DNA of 64,000 bases from Butyrivibrio sp. WCD3002 (GCF_000424265.1 NZ_AUJO01000006.1:1-64000), one strand, 5' to 3'. Shown: positions 24,798-34,642, numbered from the stretch's first letter. Notes: generated from the sequence alone by a model not told the origin. Numbers and translations: made by a program.

Positions 24798-25008
24798 AAG
24801 ATCTTCTCCTTTTCCCTAAACCGGATTGTATTATTAACGCTGTCAAATATGTAGATTACGGTCTGAGCCGGAATTCAAATATATACGTTTAAAGTTTAGC
24901 ATATTTCCGCGGATGATGACTTGTTTTGAATAGTAATTTTTGATAAATTCATTAACGGGGTGAGAACAGGAATGTTCTCAAATTTTAATTATATTTAGGG
25001 GTGAATGT
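24798..25008. other. Intergenic region before the 116-residue secreted protein
   Basis: It contains a small hairpin (GAGAAC/GTTCTC, 24962-24979) and an AGGGGTG ribosome site serving the gene at 25009. No other feature is supported. Confidence 0.45.
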
Positions 25009-25359
25009 ATGAAAAAAAGTTTTAAAAAGGCCATTATTATGATAATGGCAGTATTTATGATGCTCTCAAGTGTCAGAATGCACACTTTGGCTGGTCAAGG
25101 CGTTGCCGGAAATGAATATGACCTTTCATCCTGTGCAAAATGGTTTGAGCCGGATTACGTGGATTTTTGGGGTGATCTTGCGAAAAATACGCATCTTACC
25201 GTTGAGACCTGCGATGATTATGCAGCTAAAACTCCTGAGTATCACGAATATGTTTTCCGTATTCAAAATGGTATAGCATCCTCAGAGGATCAGAAGGAGG
25301 AGCCTAAGGAAAAGCCAAAGCAGGAGCCTGTTCACGGCACTGTTAAATATGAAAAGTAA
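25009..25359 (+). CDS. Small secreted protein, probably a decayed surface protein
   Basis: The 116-residue product has a signal peptide (KK then IIMIMAVFMMLSSV, cleavage near LAG-QG, about 29). A short acidic domain (NEYDLSSCAKWFEPDY) follows, then a lysine/proline/glutamate linker. The frame stops at KYEK. Immediately afterwards another frame encodes the end of a fibronectin-III domain, so this is likely the 5' part of a larger, degraded gene. AGGGG lies 8 nt upstream of the ATG. It is one of few plus-strand genes. Confidence 0.55.
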   Translation: MKKSFKKAIIMIMAVFMMLSSVRMHTLAGQGVAGNEYDLSSCAKWFEPDYVDFWGDLAKNTHLTVETCDDYAAKTPEYHEYVFRIQNGIASSEDQKEEPKEKPKQEPVHGTVKYEK

Positions 25360-25463
25360 GAATCCGTACCTACAAGCAAAATGGCGGCGCAAAGACCTAC
25401 TCAAACTGGAGTAAGCCCAAGGCCGTCAAAACCAAGCTTAAAATATATGTATGCACTAAATAA
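25356..25463 (+). pseudogene. Out-of-frame fibronectin-III C-terminus after the secreted protein
   Basis: The frame reads VRIRTYKQNGG then KTYSNWSKPKAVKTKL and ends at TAA 25461-25463. This pattern (YxVRxRTYK... SxWSKxKxVKTK) closes Fn3 domains of clostridial secreted proteins. It overlaps the stop of the upstream frame, so a frameshift or deletion separates the two parts. Confidence 0.55.
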
Positions 25464-25474
25464 GACAATAATGT

Positions 25475-27238
25475 TTACTTTCTTATTGATGCCAGTATAA
25501 CCATGACATCATTATCCTTCGGAACAAGTCTGAATTTTCCGACGGATGCAGGGATGATGAAGCTTTCGGCATAGTGAACCGTCAATGGCGGAAAGCTTCC
25601 ATCGCAGCTCTCTATTGCCGCCTCTCTTCCGTTTACCAGATTACCCTGTATAACGGAATCATCACTATCAATATCAAGGGGGCGGTCAATAGAGTAGCGC
25701 ATAACTTCTATAGGTTCTCTGCTGTGAAGACCGGTTCTTTCAACCGTGTAACCATGACCTTCAGCTATGGTTTTTTCCTGATGAACCAGCTCTCTATATA
25801 CATATTCTGTATCTCTGTCCCATTGTATGTTGTTAAGACCATGATCTACATGAATTGGTCTTGGAATACCATCTAATCCTACGCGTCCCCAATCCCATAA
25901 TTTAAAGGTAAAAATGTAAGGAGTTGAGCTTATTTCAAGTACCATACAGCCTTCACCAGAGCAATGCACCGTTCCTGCAGGAATTAGCAGATGATCATGC
26001 TTTTTTACAGGTATTTTGTTTACATATTTTTCAGCGGGAAAAGATAATTCTCCTTTTTCAGCTGCCTTAAGATCCCTGGCAACCTGCTCTTTATCTACAT
26101 CTGTCTTAACTCCCAGATATACATAGTTCTGCTTTTCTTCATCAACATCGAGAATATAATAGCTTTCATCCTGTGTATAGTGCATTCCAAACTGGTCCTG
26201 TATATACTCAGTCAGTGGATGTACCTGAAGTGAAAGATTCTCACCGCCGATTGTGTCCAGGAAATCGAAGCGAATTGGGAACTCCGCACCATATCTTCCG
26301 TGGACGCGTTCTCCGAGAAGCTGCCTTGGACAATACAGCGTAACGTCTGTTGTAGGAAACTGAAGTACATTATCACCATAGCCAAGATTAATTGCGTTTT
26401 CTTCCGGTACGCCATCAAAGCACCAGGCAAGATTTTTTTCCTCTTGCCCAACACCAAGCATGTTCTGCATCCATTTGCCGCCCCATACTCCGGGATCAAA
26501 ATAGGGCTCCATTCTAAAGGGCCTTGTGGACACTGCTTTTAGTCCGGCAAGAAAAGCTTCTCCTGTCACCATTTTAGGATTTTCATTTCTGTTAGCGTCA
26601 ATCACGTAGTCCATGTCATCGAAGTGAGACCTTTTATATCTGTCGGCCAATCTCCATTCAATGAAATATCCGATTTTATACTTGGTGAGCAAAGGTGCAT
26701 CGTTATTGCTGCAATTCCAGTTAGACATTCCGGCTCTGTATCGCAGCTGAATCTCCCATCTTGAGATATCACAGAAAACATGTATATCTGATTTTGCAAA
26801 AAGCTCCGTTGCAAAGCCCACCAGCACAACGATTCCATCTTTTTCACTTATTTCTTTTGACAATAACAGTCTCTTGCTCTCGTCGTAAAAGGATTCAGGC
26901 TTTTTATGGCAAATGACGCCAAAAACACGGTCATCTGTTATAAAATCCTTAAATTCCTCAAATCTTTCCTGTTCTGATTTAGCGGCATTTTCAATATCTA
27001 TTATCTCGTCTGTCCGGAGTCTTTTTGCAATCTCCATAATCGCCGATTTGTTTACGCCAGGATAAAGATCAAGAGATACAACAAGCGGATTTTTATTTTC
27101 CTGCTCTTTTTTTCTTAAAACAGCAGAATTCAATTCTGTGATTATTTCTTCCAAGCTACCGAAGGCATGGTTGTCATAGCCTTCTATTTCGGTAATGGGA
27201 GCAAAATCATAGTTGTTATAACTGCTAAATTTACCCAT
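25475..27238 (-). CDS. Class I mannose-6-phosphate isomerase-like protein with N-terminal kinase-like domain
   Basis: The 587-residue protein ends in a cupin phosphomannose isomerase domain (about 245-587). LSLQVHP supplies Q and H, QDESYYIL the glutamate and PAGTVHCSGEG a further metal-side region. It would convert mannose-6-phosphate to fructose-6-phosphate. The N-terminal 240 residues resemble a nucleotide-binding (uridine-kinase-like) fold, but the loop reads PGVNKSA, so the P-loop is degenerate. It is the last gene of the mannoside operon. Confidence 0.82.
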   Translation of the reverse strand: MGKFSSYNNYDFAPITEIEGYDNHAFGSLEEIITELNSAVLRKKEQENKNPLVVSLDLYPGVNKSAIMEIAKRLRTDEIIDIENAAKSEQERFEEFKDFITDDRVFGVICHKKPESFYDESKRLLLSKEISEKDGIVVLVGFATELFAKSDIHVFCDISRWEIQLRYRAGMSNWNCSNNDAPLLTKYKIGYFIEWRLADRYKRSHFDDMDYVIDANRNENPKMVTGEAFLAGLKAVSTRPFRMEPYFDPGVWGGKWMQNMLGVGQEEKNLAWCFDGVPEENAINLGYGDNVLQFPTTDVTLYCPRQLLGERVHGRYGAEFPIRFDFLDTIGGENLSLQVHPLTEYIQDQFGMHYTQDESYYILDVDEEKQNYVYLGVKTDVDKEQVARDLKAAEKGELSFPAEKYVNKIPVKKHDHLLIPAGTVHCSGEGCMVLEISSTPYIFTFKLWDWGRVGLDGIPRPIHVDHGLNNIQWDRDTEYVYRELVHQEKTIAEGHGYTVERTGLHSREPIEVMRYSIDRPLDIDSDDSVIQGNLVNGREAAIESCDGSFPPLTVHYAESFIIPASVGKFRLVPKDNDVMVILASIRK

Positions 27239-27250
27239 AAGACTCTCTTT

Positions 27251-27973
27251 CTATAAATCTACCGAGTACTTATATCTGTTACCTGGATAGTAACAGACGG
27301 AATACTCGAATATTTCGTCATTTGGCAGAAAAGTTTTGCGGGTCCTTATAAAAATAGGCATATCAGCACTGATTTGAAGCATATTTCTGACATCATCATT
27401 TGGAAGAGCTGCTTCAAGAGTATCATTGCCTCTGACTATGCTGATATTGTATTTATCATGAAGGAACTTATACAGAGATTCTTTGTAATATCCGGGGTCC
27501 AGCGGGAGTTCCATAAGATTTTTCAAATATGTAACTGTATAGACAAGCGGTTTGCCCTCAACATCTCTGACTCTGCTTAGTTTGTAGCAGGTATCACTTT
27601 TAAGAATTCCCAGAGAAAGTGCGGTTTTGGTATCCGGAGATATCAGCTCCATCTTGCAGTAGGAGGTCTCCATGGTGATATTGTGCTTTTTCATTTCCTC
27701 GGTAAAGCTGATTACGTTACTGATGGCTTCACTGATTTTTTCATAAGAAACAACAGTACCGATTCCTCGGGCTCTTTTTATATAACCCTCCTGAACCAGT
27801 GCAGCCAGTGCCTGTCTTGTCGTCACTCTGGAAATATCATATTTATCCATGTATTCTTTCTCTGACGGAAGAATGTCTCCTTTGATGTATTTGCCGCTCT
27901 CTATCTCCATTCGAATCAAATCCTCCAGCTGAAGATACAGCGGTGTTGCCCCCTTTTCTCTGTTAAGTTCCAT
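27251..27973 (-). CDS. GntR/HutC-family repressor with UTRA effector domain
   Basis: The 240-residue protein has a GntR winged helix (1-72: PLYLQLEDLIRMEIESG and ISRVTTRQALAAL) and a UTRA ligand domain (about 90-235). It probably senses a phosphorylated sugar, such as a mannose derivative, and represses this operon. A palindrome at 34489-34502, beside the promoter of the solute-binding protein gene, is a candidate site. Confidence 0.92.
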   Translation of the reverse strand: MELNREKGATPLYLQLEDLIRMEIESGKYIKGDILPSEKEYMDKYDISRVTTRQALAALVQEGYIKRARGIGTVVSYEKISEAISNVISFTEEMKKHNITMETSYCKMELISPDTKTALSLGILKSDTCYKLSRVRDVEGKPLVYTVTYLKNLMELPLDPGYYKESLYKFLHDKYNISIVRGNDTLEAALPNDDVRNMLQISADMPIFIRTRKTFLPNDEIFEYSVCYYPGNRYKYSVDL

Positions 27974-27988
27974 AACATAACCCCTTTT

Positions 27989-28876
27989 CTACAGTTTCCT
28001 TAATTCTGCAAGTAAGCCCTGCATAGCGCGTATTGAAGTATTTTCTTCAAGTATGATTACTGTGTTCTTATTGTTAAGAATCTTTCTAAGCGGACCTCCG
28101 AAAAATGCAAAGCTTTTAGAAATATTTCCGCCAAGTACAAGTACCTCAGGTTTAAATTCAGCGATAAAAGGCGAAATTGCTTCCGCAATCAACTCGCCAA
28201 AAACATCGTAAACTCGCTTCGCATCCGGATCCCCAACAATACACCGACTATATAACTCATATCCGTCAATGTCATCACCGATCATGGTTTTGGTCAGTCT
28301 GTTTAAACCTCGAACCGACAGATAATCATCTATAATACTTTCACGAAACGGCGTATTATAAATCCAGCCGTTTTCCGGAACTCCTTTTGCACTATCCTTA
28401 ATAACCTGTCCATTTTTTATAAAGCAGGATCCTGCACCTGTTCCTATACAGAGACACATAATATTGCTGAAATTAGCAGCTTCTCCGTAGTTAAAGCATC
28501 CAAGCGCGAAGGCTTCTATATCATGTAAAAATAACATTTGAGTATCCGCCAGGGCCTCGTCGCGCTTTACGAGTTCGGCTCTTATTGGAATGCCCAATAT
28601 TGCATCGTATTTGTTTAGTCCCTGCATCAGGCTTATTCCATTTTCAAAATCAAAGGGTCCTGGAAATGCAAAGCCTAGCTTTATAAGGTGCCTGTCGCCT
28701 TTTAAATCCTGTATTATATTATAAAAGTTATCAAAGATTTCTTCTTTTGTTTTATCTGCTTTAGAAGGATATTCGTGGTAATCGCATGTAAGCTTTCCTG
28801 CAATATCGGAAACGCAGCCCTTTATGCCTGTTCCGCCAACATCAAGTAGAATGTAACAATCGTTTTTATTCTGCAT
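27989..28876 (-). CDS. ROK-family sugar kinase
   Basis: The 295-residue protein has the phosphate-binding motif LLDVGGTGIKG (about 8-18), AFPGPFDF and the catalytic-region LFLHDIEAFALG with aspartate. The GTGAGSCFI loop is present. The usual ROK zinc motif CxCGxxGCxE is absent. It probably phosphorylates mannose or another hexose released by the GH38 enzyme. It overlaps that gene by 11 nt. Confidence 0.88.
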   Translation of the reverse strand: MQNKNDCYILLDVGGTGIKGCVSDIAGKLTCDYHEYPSKADKTKEEIFDNFYNIIQDLKGDRHLIKLGFAFPGPFDFENGISLMQGLNKYDAILGIPIRAELVKRDEALADTQMLFLHDIEAFALGCFNYGEAANFSNIMCLCIGTGAGSCFIKNGQVIKDSAKGVPENGWIYNTPFRESIIDDYLSVRGLNRLTKTMIGDDIDGYELYSRCIVGDPDAKRVYDVFGELIAEAISPFIAEFKPEVLVLGGNISKSFAFFGGPLRKILNNKNTVIILEENTSIRAMQGLLAELRKL

Positions 28877-31328
28877 AGCCGGTTAGTATTCCTTCATTCT
28901 CAGATTCACATTTTTTGAAAACATCTGTCACAGCAGAATCCTCATCCACCATCAACGTGTAGCGAAACTCATAGAAGCCGCCCAGACTAACCTTGAAATT
29001 GGTCTCCCAGAAATTATTCATGGGCCAGGAAAATACCTGATCTCTGTTTCGCTCTTCATCAGCTTGATTGCAAAGGACTATCCTTCTTGGCTGTAAATCA
29101 CCAAGAGTGATAAGAGGAGCATCTTTTGTGATAAGGGCAACAGTTTTGTGTCCATTGTTCCAGGCCACTGTATTTTGGATTAAATAAAAATCCTGACAGG
29201 TTCCGGGCAACTGATCTATTCCTGGGCGTATTATACAGCCGGTTTTATTTACATAAAGGCTGCTGTCATCCCCTGTTGTAAATGGAAGCGCAATATAGAG
29301 ATTTTCAGGCTCCCAGTTGCTGGATTTATGAATGCGGACGTTGAATTCAAGCTTTGGCAGTTCGGCATAAGCCTTAAGAAAAATAGTGTAAATACCGGTC
29401 CCCATAAGCTCATAATCCAGCTCTATAGCACTGTAAACGGGGCCATCCTCGACAATTCTTCTGTTCCTTAGTTTGCTAAAATATCTGTGAGTTGCACAGG
29501 ATTTGCGGTTTCTTCCCATACGTCTTCTGACATCACAGGGATTGGTATCTATATCCGTTATTTCGTACACTCCGGAAAAAGGCGCAAGATCACTGTCGTG
29601 TCTCAAAAGTTCAGTACCATCTGCATTCCATACGATAGACTCAATTCCTTTATTTTCATTAAAGCGGATTCTAAAGCACTTTGTATCAATCTGATATTCG
29701 TCTTTTCGTACATCCTGAAGTAGGTCTTCTATCCCATCTGCACCTATATGTGCATGATTTTTTACAGTGTTTTCTTTGCCACATACATCATTTTCCAGAT
29801 GCAGCTCTGCTGTTATCATTTCACCAGGGGCTAAGTCTACAGTGACTTCAACCTGCGTGGCTCTTGCAATTCCCTTTATCTGGCTTTTTAATACCTCTCC
29901 GGTTTTACTGTTTGTCACGACTATAGGCATTGATGAGTCATAGCATACGCCATCAATATATTCCCAGAATTCGATATACAGATAGCAGCTTGTTCTAAGT
30001 CTGTGGTTGTGCGGATTTTTTATAATATAATGCTGGGGTTTATCCTGACGTATCGCTACTTCTCCAAGATCTGCCATAATATCATCAAGACCCTTTGATA
30101 TTGCAGTATTTGCGTTGGTTGCGTAGGCTGTTTTTTTATATTCCAGGGACTCTACCATGCTGTCCCAGGGTTCGGAAACACTGCTGGAATAGCCCCAGGT
30201 ATGCTCTGCATAGAGCATCAGGTTTTCCGCAGCACTTAGCATATCTTCACTTGAAATGACCTTGTTATCAGGATCAAGCTTTTTGCACAGATCATATTTT
30301 CTTGCAGCATCAAGATAAATTTTAGTAGCCGCTGGCGTAGAACCAACACCATCTGCCCACCAGTCTGTGAAGTCTCCTCTATAGGTGGGAATGTTGCAAC
30401 AGCGCTTTTCAACCTGCTCAAAAAACTGCTCCAGGGTAACCATTTTAAAGCGAACTCGTCCTTCGAAAAGTTCTGTTAATTTGTGGGCTCTTCTTGCTAT
30501 TTCAATATTTGGCGGAGCATTGTCTGTAATAGCCCCTGATACCATGAAGGGAACAAGATCATAGGGATATCCCTCCTGCTCCAGATTATCAAGATAACGC
30601 CCAATTCGTTTTGTACAAATTTCAAGTTCCTTTTGCTCTATGGAATCTGCATCTTTATTTAAAATGGAATTATTTCTAAGGCCATCCGTATATTCATCAT
30701 GGAAAGTATAATCGGAACCTGCATGAGGAACCAAAAACATCTCATTACCAAGATGATAATGATCACCGTTCCACATTAGTATCCTGTTTCCGGATTCAGT
30801 CTCCCAGTAATATGGGCATGTTTTCTTATTAAGCGGAAACATTCCATGATGCGGATGTAAAGCGGTATAAAAGTATCTAAGACCATGCTTGAACAAAATC
30901 TCGGGATATCCCCAGGCAAGACCGTTAATGTCAGCGCTCATTCCTGCCGTAATAGTATGGCCTATTCTTTTCCCGTAATCTTTCACCTGCTCCATAACAT
31001 CGGAAAAAGCAGCTTCAAGCGTCAGATCGGTCATGTTGAGATAATTGCCGGAGAGTCCGATTTCTCCGCTTTTTACATAGGCTTCAAATTTATTTTTTAA
31101 TTCATCATCTGCAAATCTGTAAAACTGTTTGACCTGCCAAAAGTTCTCGCATTGCCACACAAATCCCTGATATTCCGGTTTTTGCTGCTGGTGCATGAGG
31201 TCCAAAAGCTTGATTGCCTGCCTGATAAAATCATAATGATATCTTGTGATTTTATCCTGTCTTTCTGTATATCCGATATCAGTGTGTGAGTGGTGTATCA
31301 GATATACATCCCAAATTTTTTCTGACAT
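28866..31328 (-). CDS. GH38 alpha-mannosidase
   Basis: The 820-residue enzyme carries GH38 hallmarks: HHSHTDIGYT near residue 12 (zinc His and Asp) and GMSADINGLAWGYP near 138, with the nucleophile aspartate. A large beta-sandwich C-terminal region follows. There is no signal peptide, so it acts in the cytosol on imported mannosides. GAGGAG lies 10 nt upstream. It is followed by the kinase and isomerase that would channel mannose into glycolysis. Confidence 0.92.
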   Translation of the reverse strand: MSEKIWDVYLIHHSHTDIGYTERQDKITRYHYDFIRQAIKLLDLMHQQQKPEYQGFVWQCENFWQVKQFYRFADDELKNKFEAYVKSGEIGLSGNYLNMTDLTLEAAFSDVMEQVKDYGKRIGHTITAGMSADINGLAWGYPEILFKHGLRYFYTALHPHHGMFPLNKKTCPYYWETESGNRILMWNGDHYHLGNEMFLVPHAGSDYTFHDEYTDGLRNNSILNKDADSIEQKELEICTKRIGRYLDNLEQEGYPYDLVPFMVSGAITDNAPPNIEIARRAHKLTELFEGRVRFKMVTLEQFFEQVEKRCCNIPTYRGDFTDWWADGVGSTPAATKIYLDAARKYDLCKKLDPDNKVISSEDMLSAAENLMLYAEHTWGYSSSVSEPWDSMVESLEYKKTAYATNANTAISKGLDDIMADLGEVAIRQDKPQHYIIKNPHNHRLRTSCYLYIEFWEYIDGVCYDSSMPIVVTNSKTGEVLKSQIKGIARATQVEVTVDLAPGEMITAELHLENDVCGKENTVKNHAHIGADGIEDLLQDVRKDEYQIDTKCFRIRFNENKGIESIVWNADGTELLRHDSDLAPFSGVYEITDIDTNPCDVRRRMGRNRKSCATHRYFSKLRNRRIVEDGPVYSAIELDYELMGTGIYTIFLKAYAELPKLEFNVRIHKSSNWEPENLYIALPFTTGDDSSLYVNKTGCIIRPGIDQLPGTCQDFYLIQNTVAWNNGHKTVALITKDAPLITLGDLQPRRIVLCNQADEERNRDQVFSWPMNNFWETNFKVSLGGFYEFRYTLMVDEDSAVTDVFKKCESENEGILTGYAE

Positions 31329-31349
31329 TTTTTCTATACTCCTCTTTAA

Positions 31350-32165
31350 CTATTTACTCATATAAGCAAATCCGGTCTGAAATTTTCCATTTAAAATGAA
31401 AAAGAGTATCAGAGTCGGAAGTGATGTGGCAATACAGGCTACAAACAGTGCAGGAGGATTACCTCCGCCTATCATAGACAGGCTTGCCATGATTGGACGC
31501 GTTTCCTCAGATTTTGTGAATGTCAGTCCAAACATCAGATCATTCCAGCACCAGGTGAACTGTGATAAAAATACAATCGCCACCGGCGCCGTTGACATCG
31601 GGAGAAAAATTCTTGTTAAAATCTTGAACTCAGAAGCCCCTTCGATTCTTGCAGATTCGCACAACTCCCTGTCTATTCCCAGGAAAAAATTCCTGAAAAC
31701 AAACATACTGTAAGGAATGCAGATGGCACAATAAAAAATGATCATTCCTATACGAGTATTATACAATCCAATCTTCTGATATGCCTTGAAAATTGGAATC
31801 AAATATACCTGAAACGGGAAAATTGTTCCGCAGTATATCATTATGAACCAGAAAAACTTGTGCTTTATCCTAAGATGCGTAAGAGCATAGGCTGAAAACA
31901 TCGCGATAACAACTGCCAAAATCGCACCGCTAAGGGCATATATCAATGTGACCATAAGTGATTGCAGTACACGGTTACTTACCAGAGTTTTGATATTTTC
32001 CAAAAGATAATTTCCCTGCGGCATAGCCCATAAGGATCCAAGATTGTACTCCTGCTTCGTTTTAAAAACATTAAGAAAAACGAAGAATATGGGAGACATC
32101 CAAATAATCGATATTATCGATAAAATAACATTAAATATAACCTTAGTTCTTTTTGTAATTTTCAT
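31350..32165 (-). CDS. Carbohydrate ABC transporter permease, MalG type
   Basis: The 271-residue protein has six membrane helices and the EAA-loop sequence ESARIEGASEFKILTRIFLPMS (about 190) that contacts the ATPase. It pairs with the permease upstream as a CUT1 importer. No ATPase gene is present; Firmicutes usually share an MsmX-type ATPase. GAGGTG lies upstream. Confidence 0.92.
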   Translation of the reverse strand: MKITKRTKVIFNVILSIISIIWMSPIFFVFLNVFKTKQEYNLGSLWAMPQGNYLLENIKTLVSNRVLQSLMVTLIYALSGAILAVVIAMFSAYALTHLRIKHKFFWFIMIYCGTIFPFQVYLIPIFKAYQKIGLYNTRIGMIIFYCAICIPYSMFVFRNFFLGIDRELCESARIEGASEFKILTRIFLPMSTAPVAIVFLSQFTWCWNDLMFGLTFTKSEETRPIMASLSMIGGGNPPALFVACIATSLPTLILFFILNGKFQTGFAYMSK

Positions 32166-32177
32166 CCTGCAGCACCT

Positions 32178-33056
32178 CTAATCTTCTCGAAATGTATTTT
32201 TTAGGTTGAAGTATGAAACGATAAGAATGACTACCGTTAAGACTATGGCTACTGCAGCGCCTCTTCCGTATCTGTTATAGATAAAACTCTCCTCATACAT
32301 TGTAAGTGCCAATGTTTCTGATGAGCGATAAGGTCCTCCCTTTGTCATAACCCAGATGCCATCAAATACTTTGAAGCTGTTTACAAGTGACATTAAAAGT
32401 ACCACAATGATCGTCGGTCTTATCAACGGAAGTATCACTTTTGTGTACATTTTTACTGCGCCTACTCCATCTATCATGGCGGCTTCAACAGGCGAAAGAT
32501 CCACATTTCTGAAAGCAGCCACATATAAAACCAGGTTAAGTCCAATGCCCTGCCAGATCCCCGTCAGTATCATTACAAAAGTATTTACATAGGGAACGGC
32601 AAGCCAGTCCTTTACCATTTCAGGATGCCCCATCAGTCCAAAAAGGTAAGGAATTCCATAGGTAGACAAAAGTGTAGCCATGATAACTCCGCTTACTGTC
32701 GCGGATATGGCTGTAGGGAAATAAAAGACATTTGTAAAAAGCTTTGCAAATGAGCTTTTGGTTATCATAATAGCCAGTAAAAGCGGTAGTAAAACCGATA
32801 TCACAAGCGAAGACACTACCCAAATAAGTGTATTTCCAACGGATATCAGAAAATTACTATCTGCAAAAAGAGACCTGTAATTATCTATTCCGCAGAACAT
32901 CATCTGATTAACGCCATCCCAGTCATGGAAACTAAGGAAAAATGTATACAGAATTGAAGATATAAAATATATTGCTACCAGTAAAACAGCCGGTGCGATA
33001 TATAAATAATCCCTTATAACTGACTTTTCTTTATTTTGGCCAGCTTTAAAAGCCAT
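32178..33056 (-). CDS. Carbohydrate ABC transporter permease, MalF type
   Basis: The 292-residue membrane protein has six helices and the EAA loop EAAMIDGVGAVKMYTKVILP (about 205). The start at 33056 is preferred because GGAGGAG lies 11 nt upstream; the frame opens at 33086. It forms the channel with the next permease and works with the solute-binding lipoprotein upstream. Confidence 0.92.
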   Translation of the reverse strand: MAFKAGQNKEKSVIRDYLYIAPAVLLVAIYFISSILYTFFLSFHDWDGVNQMMFCGIDNYRSLFADSNFLISVGNTLIWVVSSLVISVLLPLLLAIMITKSSFAKLFTNVFYFPTAISATVSGVIMATLLSTYGIPYLFGLMGHPEMVKDWLAVPYVNTFVMILTGIWQGIGLNLVLYVAAFRNVDLSPVEAAMIDGVGAVKMYTKVILPLIRPTIIVVLLMSLVNSFKVFDGIWVMTKGGPYRSSETLALTMYEESFIYNRYGRGAAVAIVLTVVILIVSYFNLKNTFRED

Positions 33057-33137
33057 ATAATTCTCATCTCCTCCGTGATCATACAAACGGATGGGGGACC
33101 TTATGTCCCCCGCCTAAAGTCCGTTTTGTGATCTAGT

Positions 33138-34427
33138 TTATTGTCCGAATACTTCATCAGCCTTCTTCTGAATTACTGGTAAAATATCATCTGCGGTAGC
33201 TGCCTTTGTTTCGAATTTCATAAGCTCATCCAGTGCAACATCCCTTATTGCATCATTTGTGTTTTCGTAGTAGCGAAGCATCATTTCATATTTGCTGTCG
33301 TCCTGAGTAAGTGAAACCATCTGATTAGAAGTCGCATTTTCACTTACAACCTGGCTGGTGCACAAAAATCCTGTTACGTTGGTAAATACTGTCTGATTTT
33401 CTTTTGTATACCAGCTCTTTAGCACTTCTTTGGCAGAATCTTTATCACCGCTGTTTTCCGCTACACAAAGAGGTGCTATCTCATAAAAGATGATGCTCTT
33501 TTCCCCATTCATGGAAGGTACAACAAATACGCTCATATCTTCTTCGGGCTCCATGCCATAATCATTGGTCAGGTTTTTGCACTCATAATTAGGCTCAAGC
33601 ATCATGGCAACAGTTCCGTTAGCAAGGGATTTATCCATGTCTGTAATCTGCATGGGCTCTGAAAAATAGCCCTTATCGATCATGTCCTGCCAGATATGCA
33701 TAACCTCAACAACCTTATCATCCGTATAGGCTATGGATCCGTCACAAACGCCCTGATACAGATTCGGATCATAAGCAGCCAGCATAGCCTGGAACCAGAT
33801 AAATCCTGCCCAGCTGTCATTCTTAAGCGCAATTGGTGTGATACCCTTTGACTTAAGGGTCTCGCATACAGCTAAAAGTTCATCAAAGGTGGTAGGTACA
33901 TCAATTTTGTTTTCAGCAAAAACATTTTTGTTATAGATGATCATGTTGTAGATTATGCTATAGGGTACTGCATAGATTTTGCCATCGTATGTGAGTGAGT
34001 CTTTAACACTGTCTGCAACACCGTTAGGCACGACATATTCATTCCATATATCAGTCAGATCCGCCAGATTTCCGCTCTCAGCAAGAGTCATCAGCTGTGG
34101 GCCGCTCCACCAGGTGAAAAGTCCCGGTGCATCAGCCGTTGTGATTGACTGTTGAAGTGCTGTTTGGTAAGAAGCTGTGTCAGGATAAGCCACGCAGGAT
34201 ACGTTAACTCCGCTTAGAGAGGATGCGCTTTCCGTGAGCTCATCTATCGCTGACTGATCTGTATTATTTAATTTGTCATTCCACAATTCTACTGTTCCGG
34301 TCTTTGCTCCTAAAACGGATGCTTCATCATTTGCACCTGCACTGCCGGCATTAGATGCTCCGCATCCTGTAAGAGCTCCCGCCAAAATAGCTGTACCAAG
34401 AGCATAAGCTATTAGTTCCCTTTTCAT
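33138..34427 (-). CDS. Sugar-binding lipoprotein of ABC importer (family 1 solute-binding protein)
   Basis: The 429-residue protein has a lipoprotein signal peptide with lipobox LTGC (Cys22) and a glycine/serine linker, then a two-lobed solute-binding fold. It is tethered to the outer membrane face and delivers oligosaccharide, here probably mannose-containing, to the two permeases. GGAGG lies 5 nt upstream of the ATG. It is the first gene of the mannoside operon. Confidence 0.92.
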   Translation of the reverse strand: MKRELIAYALGTAILAGALTGCGASNAGSAGANDEASVLGAKTGTVELWNDKLNNTDQSAIDELTESASSLSGVNVSCVAYPDTASYQTALQQSITTADAPGLFTWWSGPQLMTLAESGNLADLTDIWNEYVVPNGVADSVKDSLTYDGKIYAVPYSIIYNMIIYNKNVFAENKIDVPTTFDELLAVCETLKSKGITPIALKNDSWAGFIWFQAMLAAYDPNLYQGVCDGSIAYTDDKVVEVMHIWQDMIDKGYFSEPMQITDMDKSLANGTVAMMLEPNYECKNLTNDYGMEPEEDMSVFVVPSMNGEKSIIFYEIAPLCVAENSGDKDSAKEVLKSWYTKENQTVFTNVTGFLCTSQVVSENATSNQMVSLTQDDSKYEMMLRYYENTNDAIRDVALDELMKFETKAATADDILPVIQKKADEVFGQ

Positions 34428-34488
34428 TTCAATCCTCCTATGGTTTTTATGTATTTCAATTTTCTTAAGATGGTATACCGCTCTTTCA

Positions 34489-34502
34489 AATGTTATAACA
34501 TT
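34489..34502. promoter_or_regulatory. Palindromic operator candidate of the mannoside operon
   Basis: AATGTTATAACATT is a perfect 14-bp palindrome immediately downstream of the -10 box, where bound repressor would block initiation. A second palindrome GGTATACC lies at 34472-34479. Either may be the site of the GntR/UTRA protein encoded in the operon. Confidence 0.5.
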
Positions 34503-34530
34503 ATAATATTACGATAATTAAACCAGTCAA
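34503..34530 (-). promoter_or_regulatory. Sigma-A promoter of the mannoside operon
   Basis: Minus-strand -35 TTGACT (34525-34530), 16-nt spacer and -10 TATTAT (34503-34508), with TATAAT also readable 3 nt further on. It is the only good promoter match before the solute-binding protein gene. Confidence 0.65.
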
Positions 34531-34642
34531 TTCATTTTCCTCATTTAGTTTATTTTCATGTTTTTACTTAAAACATTTTGTCTAAAATGCACAGAATGAG
34601 CGGATTTTACTTCTAAAAAGGCTATTTGTAAAATCCCATGGC

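Noticed and set aside
24962..24979. Small GAGAAC/GTTCTC hairpin as a riboswitch
   Set aside because: A 6-bp stem alone is too little structure and matches no riboswitch pattern I know.
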